The notes beneath the pieces are model-generated. The model saw only the letters and a program-made list of their open reading frames with translations. It ran no database searches and had not been told where the DNA came from. A DNA stretch of 64,000 nucleotides, from positions 45,043,472 to 45,107,471 of the forward strand of contig OX381715.1 of NCBI GenBank assembly GCA_947462335.1, written 5' to 3'. The translations under genes and the position numbers were made by a program. Positions 45,371-55,139 of the stretch are shown here, one piece after another. The stretch's first letter is position 1. Each line of letters opens with the position of its first letter. This DNA is from Harmothoe impar. Its lineage: Eukaryota > Annelida > Polychaeta > Phyllodocida > Polynoidae.

Positions 45371-46425
45371 ATTTCAAAATTCAAGATTGCAACCATTCAT
45401 TGAATGCCACCATGCTTTTAATGTAATCTAGAATTGCAGTTGCAGTAATTTGATACTAATAAAAAAAAAATCTATTCTATTTTTTTTTCATGAACAGTTA
45501 GCATCCCATAGATTCAAGATGGCTATCACTCATTGAATGTCCCGATGCTTGAAATGCAATCTTGACTTGTAGTTGCATTAATTTGATCAAAAAAACAAAT
45601 CCTATTTGATTTTTCCTTCATTCAACCCATTCAAGATGGCTACCATTTACTAAATGCCACAATGCTTTCAGTGCAATGAAGAATTGTAGTTGCATTAATT
45701 TGATATCTATTATAAGAAAATGTCTATTTGATACCTTTTTCAAACACAGTTGGCACCCCATAGGTTTAGGATGGCCACCATTCATTGAATGCCACAATGC
45801 TTTAAATGCAATCTTGAAATGTAGTTGCATTAATTTTACACTGTTAAAAAAATCCAATTTAGTTGTTTTTTTCATGAAGAGTTGGCACCCCATAGGTTCA
45901 ATATGGCCACCAGTCATTAAATGCCATAATGCTTAAATGCAATCTTGAATTGCAGTTGAATTAATTTGATTCAAAAAAAACAACTTTTTTTTTTCTTTCA
46001 TGAACAGTTGGCACCCCATACATTCAAGGTGGTTACCAGTCACTGCATGCCACAATGCTTCAAGTGCAATCACAAAATGTAGTTGCATTAATCTGATACT
46101 AATAAAAAAACTAATTCTATTCTCTTTTTTTTTAATTCATGAACAGTTGGCACCCCATATATTTAAGATGACTACCATTCATTGAATGCCCCAATGCTTG
46201 AATTGTAGTTGCATCAATTTAATGCTAATAAAAAACAAATTCTTATCGATTTTTCTTTCATGAATAGTTGGCACCCCATAAGGTGGCTACTATTCATATT
46301 AATGCAAATATAATGCTTTAAGTGCTATCACGAATCGTAGTTACATTAATCTGATACTAAAAAAAAAAGAAATTCTATTTGATTTTTCTTTCATGAACAG
46401 TTGGCACCCCATAAATTGAAAATGC
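45371..46425. repeat. ~130-bp tandem repeat, about 8 units
   Basis: Each unit has CATGAACAGTTGGCACCCCATA, then CAAGATGGCTACCATTCATTGA, ATGCCACAATGCTT, and GTAGTTGCATTAATTTGATACT, ending in an A/T-run. Units diverge by about 10-20%. Open frames across it are repeat artefacts. Confidence 0.85.
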
Positions 46426-47793
46426 ACCCAGCAAGCAGGTCAACAGCTATATACGGACAAGTGTACCTCCCCTGCCTGTTCTCCTTCAATGCAGAGTGAA
46501 GAGGGTGGGAGGGGGTGACCATCAACAGTGCATAAACACTTTGATTGGATGACAATGCAGTTTTTATATTACAACCCTAAATTTGTGCAACGAAAATCAT
46601 CAAGAAATACTAAGTTTTTTTTCCAAAGAATAGCTTTTCTAGAATGGCTCGATACTCAGAAATCCTACTGCGAATTAAAAAAAGTCAAATTCTGATTCTA
46701 AACACCTGAAAAGTGAGAAATGCTGGTGTTCACGGTTTATGTAGGAAATGTACTAAAAACACCAAAAATATGCAACAAAACCCTAATTTTCTCAAAAACT
46801 GTTCAGTAGGACTTTTTCTAACTGAGGTTCCAGTGTTTTCTACCCTCATATTACACATTGGCATAGAGAATATATTTGCACCTAGTCAGGATTTTGCCCT
46901 AGAAGCAATCTGTGAGGCAAAAAACAGCCAAAATGAGCCACTGGTCTGAAGTATAAAACTGGGCATCGATCACTATAGAGCTACAAAGAGAGAGAATCGA
47001 TGTCCAGTAATAAGTTGAGAACTCTGTATATATGATGCATTAAGTAAAAGAAAAAGAGTTTAATAAAACTGTTTGATTTAATGTACCTACTTTGTTCATG
47101 CAAGTTTTTATCTGCATTTAGCCCACACAAATATGTGGAATTTCAACATCATTGGATAATCAAAATATTTTAAGTGGCATTTTCCGAAGTATTTATAATC
47201 GTTTAAGTGACGACAATACGATCGTCCGACTAATTAATATAGCATCGTCAGTTTGACGAGGTACTGGTATGCCGCCCGCGCTATAGCAAATAGGTCCTGA
47301 TGATGCAGGGTCTTTGAACCGATGTGTGGACCTCGTGAGGGTGAGGAGGCCACCCCTTCAAGTGGACCACTCTGTGCACGTTAAACAGATGCGTGGGGCC
47401 TAGTGAGGCTGAGTAGGGGGGTACACACATCACAGCAAGCCGGGATAAACTAGGTCATGCCCTGACGCCCTAAATAATTGAGGCTATCATCCTCAGTGTA
47501 CCAAAGACACATTCTCCTGTGTCTCTGTGTTCAACTTCAAATTCTCACCCTGAGCTCCCTATTTCTTACTGATCCTAGCCTTTGGAAAATCAAACTTGGT
47601 TTAAATAGTGATCTTGTTCATTTAAGGTGGATCGCTACCCTTTGATTTATTCAAATTCCTGAATCTATCAGAATGGGCTAATATTGCATAGCCAGATACA
47701 TATATACATTCCCTAAACTGTACATGTGTTAAAAATTTAGATCATTTCAGGCAAAATTGTGCATTTTGTGATACTTTGAATATCTTATATATT
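46426..47793. other. No gene recognised
   Basis: A GC-richer segment at 47270-47480 with GTGTGGACCTCGTGAGGGTG looks like a short dispersed repeat, but no second copy is in the window. Confidence 0.4.
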
Positions 47794-48075
47794 TGTAGGG
47801 GTTGTGAAAGCATGAAACAAACACAGGTTCCAAAATCGGTTTGAATGCAAAAGGTTTTATTCAGGTCTCAATCCTTTGGTTCTCATACGAACACGGCCTC
47901 GAAAATAGGATTCAACAATGTACAGGTTAATTATAGACAAGGTTCAAAGTGTATGACAGCGTTATCGCTGGTTCGAAGTCAGCAGAGCTGGTCGAACTGG
48001 TCTTGTCCCAGCGAGGGCTGGTGCAAGGGCCAGAGGCAGGAGGGGTGTAGGGACCCCGGTCTCAAAAGTATCAAA
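47794..48075 (-). repeat. Truncated LTR, same family as the solo LTR at 30389
   Basis: On the minus strand it ends CACAACCCCTACA. It contains AATAAAACCTTTTGCATTCA and GATTTTGGAACCTGTGTT, nearly identical to the 3' end of 30389-30910. The 5' half is missing beyond about 48075. Confidence 0.75.
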
Positions 48076-48778
48076 GGGTGTGGGTCTGAGCTAGTACATT
48101 GCATATATTTACTATTTAGAACACTAAAAATAGATGCCATAATATTGCTCGAAACAACCAAGGGTATAACTCTAATATGATTGATTTTTTTCCATTTTAC
48201 CCATCATGCAATGCCATATAAATTTAGTTTAGTCATTTTTTTGCATCATTTTTCATTTTCAAAGGTCCAAAACCCTAAAAATATGCCCAGGACCCCCCCA
48301 TCAAAATTACTTTTATATGTTAGCAATTAAAGCAATTGATCTGAACTATCTTCTGAGTGAGTTTAAAAAGATTCTGTTAATATTAAATACTATTTTCAGC
48401 CAATAAGGCTACAAATATTTTTACCAAAAATGCCATGGCATAAAACTGTAAAATTATTTTTCCAGTAAAAGGGAACATATAGACGTTTCACATGTGATGT
48501 TATATATTTCTGTGCATAATGGTTGATATGAAAAAAAATCATGGAAGTTTTCACATTTTTTTCTCATTTTCAGAAAAAATCAAAATACTCAAATTTTTCA
48601 AAATTCTATATTAAAAAAAGTAGTTTGGGACCCCCTATTTTTCTTTGCATTTTCCGATTCTATATAATTTAAACTGCCTGTTAAACAAAAATCGTGAGAT
48701 TCTGTTAACTTTCAGTGATTTTGACCCAAGGGTAGTGATCCACCTTACCTGCAAGTTATAATACCAGGATACATTCAA
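48076..48778. other. No gene recognised
   Basis: AT-rich, with no repeats or exons that I can support. Confidence 0.5.
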
Positions 48779-48888
48779 ATGGGCCGATTGACCTCTAGAT
48801 TTTCGAAATTTTCCTCAGGTTTGCCACTATTCCAGTCCAGAGCATCCCTTCATGAGCATCCCTTCAAAGTTGCGGCAACACACAGGAG

Positions 48889-50504
48889 ATGGCGCCACCA
48901 GTGGCGGCGGGTTCCACACAAGGAACTCCTCCACAGCAGGCAGCACCATCTCCCACCCACACTCGCACGCCGAAAAGGGTGAAACACACCTCGGCGACAG
49001 GCCCGACTTCCTCTATCTGTGAGAAACAGTTACAGGAAGCCTTCTTTCAAGCCAAACAAGATATCATTAAAAAACGTGTGTGAAAAACACTAAAGTGTTA
49101 CATGGTAACAGGTTCAAAGCCCTATATGGCCTCACAGAACCCATTGTTATTGACTCTGACCCACCCACCAGGCCACTTCGGAAAAAAGACGCAGTGACCA
49201 GGCAGGTGGCGCCAGTAGACCCACCAGATTACACACCTGGTGAGCCAGGCTTCTCATACTGTTTCAGTGATGATGAATATGATTCTGATGATGATAACTC
49301 AGACTCTGTTCCTCCATTTCAGACACGGCGGCCGGGCTGAATACTACTCCATGTGCCTTGAAAAAGAGCGCTTTGAGCCCTGGATGTGGGGTTTTGACAG
49401 CCCCCCAGCCTGGTCCTCCTAAGCTGAGTCTTACAAGCAGGAACTGCTGACTCTCCGCAAGAACTTTGCCCGAGACAACTGTCCGGCAGCCCAACGTTAC
49501 TGGATACAAGAACAGGTGGATGTGCTGGAGCAAGCCACCATCACCAAGGAATCCTACATGAAAACGATCGGTGAAAAACTTCCCGATGCTACAGAGGCTC
49601 ACAAGATGAAAAGTGACGCCGCTGGTGAGGTCACCACGGCCATAGTCCGTGAGACGAAGAAGCTGTACCGGGAAAACAACCGTACAGCCAGGGCTGGACT
49701 CACGAAGTACGAAGGGTACATCTCCAACCCCAGGCAGGCCCCTCTGAAACCCGCACGTAAGAGGAAGGGTAATGCACAGGCTGCAACTGGTGCACCTGAT
49801 GCATCTGATCCAGAGGGCAAACGCAAACGCCCTTTTGGCAACGGGGGCAAGGGCCACAAGCAGAGCCCTGCTGCTCGCGGCAACAACGGCAACAAATAGA
49901 ACAGCCGGAAGTTCTGGAACAAAAAGAACAACCAGAAGTAACTCACCTCACCCCGGAGGTAGACTCTTTGAACATTGAACTGAACTCTGAAATGTCCCAG
50001 GACTCTGTGATTGATTCTGTACCTGTTCATAACCTTGACACCACAACTGATGGTAACAACCTCAATACATTGGCAATGTTGGCAATAAACAGTGTTGAAA
50101 CTTGTTTGATGTGTCCTTCTTCCTTTAATATAGAGAATGGCAATCAAATCTGCACTAATACTGAACCACCTCAGGTTCCCCATGAGACTAATTATGATAA
50201 TAAATTAGTAATCAATCTTTCAAAACACGAGCTTTCTCCCCCAGAATTATCTCTGCTGGAGAAAGGCCTGAAATTCTGCCCTACACAAAGCAGAATTGAC
50301 CCTGGTGACCTGAAAAGGGAACTAGACACCTTCCACAAAAAACTGAGAACCAAACAGTTTTTTGATAAGGGTGAAACCACAGACCGAGGGTTATATCCTG
50401 AACGTCCAACAGCACCCTACTCTAGAGCCGCTGAATTGAGAACCATCCAATTGGAAACCCCCAACTGGATCGGCCAATCTAGAAACTTTCATAAATATAA
50501 ATGA
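48889..50504 (+). pseudogene. N-terminal region of the Penelope-like element
   Basis: Three pieces in changing frames: a Pro/Thr-rich start, an acidic stretch (DDEYDSDDDNSDS), a basic tail (KRKRPFGNGGKG), and then 49968-50504 with NLSKHELSPPELSLLEKGL and RELDTFHKKLRTKQFF. The last is typical of the sequence just before the RT of Penelope elements. Frame changes occur near 49080, 49420, 49890 and 50495. Confidence 0.65.
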
Positions 50505-50511
50505 AATTTGC

Positions 50512-52473
50512 TTGTCCAAAAGTGAACCCGTCCGGCATGTGAAACCAAACATAACCAGTTTAGAACGCAAAGCACTAAAAGCTTTCTCTAAAAACAAAGA
50601 CCTCACTTTCAAACCTGCAGATAAAGGCGGTGCCTTGGTCATACAAAACACTTCTGACTATGTGGAAGAAGCCCTGAGACAACTCAATGATAGGAACACC
50701 TATCAAAGACTGTCAAAAGATCCGAGTGAAATTCACAGATTAGAGGTTAACAAAAAGATTGATCTCATGTTTCTTGAAAATGAAATAAATGCTGAGGTGA
50801 CGGGAATTCTGAAACTCAAGAAGGTCCGTTCACCATACATTTATTTCAACCCCAAAATCCACAAAGGGGTAAAACCACCCCCTGGCAGACCCATTGTTAG
50901 TGCAAATGGTTGCGCCTCAGAAAAAATATCTGCTTTTGTAGATATTTTTTTGAAACCCTTGACCAAAAAGATAAAGTCTTTTGTCAGAGACACAACTGAC
51001 TTTATCAACAAGGTTGACAAAATCAAACATCTTGATGACAATGCCATAATTGGCACCTTAGATGTTGGGTCATTATACACCAATATACCCAACAACGAAG
51101 GCCTAACTTGTATCAAGAGAGTTCTCGATGAAAATCGACACCCCCTTCAGAACCCAAAAAATGTGAGTCTGACTGACCTTTTGGAAATGGTTTTAAAAAA
51201 GAACAATTTCCAGTTCAATAACATAAATTACCTCCAAATTGGAGGTACAGCCATGGGTACTAGACTAGCACCCTCGTACGCCTGCTTGTTCATGTCACAT
51301 TTAGAGGAAGACGTTCTAAACAAACATCCTCTAAAACCGACCGTCTGGCTCCGATACATAGATGACATATTCTTTGTATGGGAGCATGGAGAGGAAAAAC
51401 TCCAGGAATGGCTGGGTCATTTGAACAATGCCCACCACTCACTACAAATTCACCTCTGACCACTCAAAGCAGTTGGTCAGCTTCCTTGACACCTGGGCGA
51501 TCAAAGATCACAATGGTAAACTGTACACAGACCTGTACTGTAAACCAACGGACTCCCACAGCTATCTGCGGTTCAACTCTGCACACCCAAAAAGGTGCAA
51601 GTCAAGCCTGCCATATAGCCAATTCCTCCGCCTGATGGGTATATGCAACAGGGAGGAGGACTTCCAGAAACACTCTCTGGAAAAAATTACTGAATTCACC
51701 AAAAGAGGTTACCCCACTAACCTCCTGAAACAAGCTCTGAAAAAATGCAAAGAATTATCCAGACTAGACACACTGACCCCCAAGGTCAAAAGTGTGATCT
51801 TGCCCGATGAGAAACCCTCCTATCTGGTAACCACCTATAGACAGGGTGACGAAACACTGGTAAAAACAGTGAAAGAGAACTGGCCTACGCTAGCCCGTTC
51901 AAAATCGACTAAGACTGTGTTCAGAAACGGAGTAGTCAATAGTTACAAGAGACCTAAAAATCTCCGAGACTATTTAGTCAGAGCCAGGACTGACTACAAC
52001 CCTTTTGTAGCAGACACCAACCCAACCCAGAAGCTTGGTGCAGAACAAAAAACTGCGCCCACTGCCCCATGATAGACAAAACCGGCAGAATAGAAAAAAA
52101 CGGCACAAAACTGAGCTTTAACACCAAGACCAACGTGACTTGCAAAAGCTCAAATCTGATCTACTGCCTCGAATGTAGGAAATGTGGCATCAGATATGTG
52201 GGTCAAACCAAAAGACCTGTCATGAAAAGACTCTACAGGCACAAATATGATACCTTAAATGGTATCATGTCTACTGATGTACAATACCACTTCAGTAGAG
52301 AAGGGCATGACGTCACCAAAGACATGAAGGTGTACATCCTAGATTTTGTCTACGAACATCCTCTTAGTAAAAAGGCGCTTAAACTGCGCCTGGCGATTGA
52401 ATTCAACTGGATTCATCGCCTGGGAACAACTGCACCCCGCGGTTTAAACACAATGGATAGTGTTAACGGGTGA
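50512..52473 (+). pseudogene. Penelope reverse transcriptase and GIY-YIG endonuclease
   Basis: RT motifs: FKPADKGGALVI, YFNPKIHKG, RPIVSANG, LDVGSLYTNIPN, GTAMGTRLAPSYACLFM and the catalytic RYIDDIFFVW (near 51355). A frameshift near 51440 leads to the thumb (FLDTWAIKDHNGKLYTDLYC), and another in an A-run near 52050 leads to a CAHC pair and the endonuclease. The endonuclease shows LIYCLECRKCGIRYVGQT, K-R-L-Y-R-H and a later E, the GIY-YIG fold that nicks target DNA. Frame is otherwise open, so this is a fairly recent copy. Confidence 0.85.
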
Positions 52474-52850
52474 AGTGCAACCCAATGCCTCGTTATAAAT
52501 TTTTCAGGGAAAATTAAACACCCTCTAGTTGTGGGTATTTACATGATCCACCCAGGATCTACCGGCCCTTGGTGGATATTAAATATTCGCCTGTGGAGCA
52601 CTATTTTACCTGAAAAGTAACACATATGAATGTGTCAACAGCACTTCCCCCGTGGACCGACAAGTTATACCTGTCACCTTTTTTGGACCCTTTAATTGGG
52701 AGTCCCCAGACCACCTGAGTTGCCCCCACCCACAGTTATACACATTGTGAATGAGGAATCTTCTAATTTTTGAAGACTAGGAGCAAGTCTACAGACTGTG
52801 TTCCTATATAAGCTATAATTTTTGGTTTCATACCAAAAACACCTTCCCAC

Positions 52851-52895
52851 AAGGCTACTGATGAGACTAATGTCGAAACCATTCTGTTGGGACAC
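52851..52895 (+). ncRNA. Hammerhead-ribozyme-like motif in the Penelope 3' region
   Basis: The conserved core is complete: CTGATGA (52858-52864), a stem II GAC-TAAT-GTC (52865-52874) and GAAA (52875-52878). The segment ACCATTCTGTT follows and could make a very short stem III with U-U at the cleavage position. Stem I is poor by eye. Penelope elements are known to carry hammerhead ribozymes in their terminal repeats, which raises the prior. Confidence 0.55.
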
Positions 52896-52995
52896 ATTGG
52901 GTTACTACACAACCAAGGCTAGGACCTGTTTTAAGGTTTTTTGACTCTTCTGTAAATAAAATTTACAACAAAGAGTCTGGTATTAGTCCAACACC

Positions 52996-54739
52996 AGGGC
53001 AGACTCAGTCTGGCCAGGTGAGCGGTCTCCACACTCTCCCAGGAGAGCAGGGGTCCATACTAATCCAATAGCTGTGTGCCCCCACCAGTCACACCCCCAC
53101 TAAACCTCTGGTGGAGAGTGATTCACAACTCAGTTGGAAATCTGGCAGGTGAAGTAGGCAGGTTGTGGTATAAAAGACCGACCTTCCTCCATACTTGTCA
53201 CACATGGTCTAGCAGTGAAACCCCCCTGAGCCTCGTCACTAGTCTTACGACTAGTCACCGAGCATCCCTTCATGAAACACCAAATATAAAGGTCAAATTC
53301 CTAAATCTTCCCGGGGCCTGTGGCCCTGAAACAACCATTTGCTTCTCCCTCCAACCAACACTCATCAGCTGCCTTAGGGAGCTAGGCCCCCCAACTTTAT
53401 CCACCTTCCACCACCCCTGAGCTGGGCCATTTCATGGTACCTCTACCAAACAGTATTAGCAGGATTAGGAGGGGACCAAATGAATTACACCGATTTTAAG
53501 GGAAAAAATCAAACGTGCCATGGAACCAGAAAAATGTGCGCTCTCCACATGTGGGAGATGCAAAAATATTCACCATATTGTTATGCCCTTTTTCAACCAC
53601 TCCCTCAAACAATGGTTAAGCACATGCTATAATAGGTTATAGTATGGGACTATGCAGTCTTTGTATGTCGACTCGTTATTAAAGGGGGGCTAGCACCGTT
53701 CCTAGCAAAGACAGTACCTGCCAACTGAGTTCTTACCAAACACACAGGCACCAGCGGCCCCAATTGACCAATTAGGGCGTATTTATAAACGTCTATGGTG
53801 AGGAGGGGGGGGCATTTTTTTCAACCTATTCGCAGGGTTTTTTTTTTTTTTACCCATTCGGAGGGGGGGGGGCTTTTTTTTTTTGACGTATTGCCAAACA
53901 CCCGAATTTTTTCTGATATATGGGTGTGCAGCTGGACCAATGACAACCCTTACCCTTGCTAGGGGGCTTTTGCTTCAAAAACCTACCCTTGCTAGGACAC
54001 TTTCGGCCGAAAAGTCCTAGTTTATGGGTATAGACCCCTAAAATCGACATGGCGACATGGCCATTTCTTAAAATCGACATGGCGACATGACCATTTCTTA
54101 AAATCAACATGTGACATGGCCATTTAAGTGACATGTGACATGGCCATTTCTTAAAATTGACATGTGACATGGGGCTTAGTGACAAGAAAAATCCCTCATT
54201 TGGAGTACAGTAGATTAACCAACTTTTTCTTCAGATTTTGTCACTGTAGGTTGTCAATTTTTCTAAATTTTCCTGGAGCCTGCGGCCCCAAGACCCCTTT
54301 GTATGAGTCCCTTAGTGACACTAGTGACATGACTTTTTCCTTAGTGACATGTGACATGGTCATTCACATGACATGCCACATGGGGACTACCCCCCCTAGT
54401 TTTGAAGAGGAAAAACACAAAATGCTGCAAAATGTACAATGGATGAGTAATTTCACCATGAGATTTTACCCGCGTCCGCAAAATTTTAGTGTAAAAATGG
54501 GACATTTTGGGGGAAAACAGGTCATTTTGGTGAAAAAGTGACCCTTGCTGGGGCGATTTAGTCAAAAGTAGACCCTTAGCTACCCTTGCTATGGACAATT
54601 CTCTCTGAAACAGGACCCTTGCTAGGGAGATTTTGTTGAAAAACTACCCTTGCCAGCCGCACACCTGTGTATATTAAATCAGGGATAAAATATACTAAGT
54701 GCCCCCCCCCCCGGGCCCGGCCCCAGGCCCACACCCCTA
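52996..54739. repeat. Low-complexity region with short tandem repeats, no gene
   Basis: It includes T- and G-runs (53805-53885), a ~30-bp tandem repeat GACATGGCCATTTCTTAAAAT (54045-54172, about five units), and recurring ACCCTTGCTAGGG words (53950-54000, 54540-54660). Two related phrases (CTAAAT.TTCC.GG.GCCTG.GGCC) occur at 53300 and 54265. Confidence 0.6.
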
Positions 54740-54744
54740 CACCC

Positions 54745-54784
54745 TGTTGTGATACCGACGTACACATGTTGTGACGTCACTTCA
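54745..54784 (+). repeat. 5' LTR remnant of element E
   Basis: TGTTGTGATACCGACGTACA through GACGTCACT joins directly to the final TTCA of the LTR. About 104 bp is missing between two TCACT words that both exist in the 3' LTR. TGGTGGCTAGC, a likely primer site, follows. Confidence 0.8.
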
Positions 54785-55139
54785 TGGTGGCTAGCGGTAA
54801 AAGGATGTTTGAAGAGACTGTGTGCCACATATTTGATGTTGTGGGACACCAAGAATTGTGAGTAGAGCACCTTTTCTTTTCCCCACATCAGACCATGTGC
54901 TATCTTTGTGTGTCCATGTCCTAAGCTATCCTTGTGTGTCTACAGTCACATAAAGCCAAGCCTTCATATCACCCAAGTCTGCCAAGTAAACCCAATCAAT
55001 TGTGGAGCCAGCCATATACACAAGTTGTGTAGTGTCCAATGCAACTTAGGCCTATACCAGAACTGTGATTGTTAAATGCTAGTTAGTGCCACTGACACAA
55101 ATAGCTCCAGTGCACCATACCAAAACTAGTGTTATCAAA

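Larger units (their letters stand above)
48779..52995 (+). mobile_element. Penelope-like element, frameshifted
   Basis: Gene content is an N-terminal polar region, a Penelope-type RT and a C-terminal GIY-YIG endonuclease, followed by a hammerhead-like motif and an AATAAA (52957). GAGCATCCCTTCATGA phrases occur near 48840-48865 and at 53262-53276, possibly parts of its terminal repeats. Penelope RTs are the closest known relatives of TERT. Boundaries are approximate. Confidence 0.8.

Noticed and set aside
45618..46185. ORFs with repeated GCQLF/SWHPIG phrases
   Set aside because: They are read through the ~130-bp tandem repeat; both strands are equally open.
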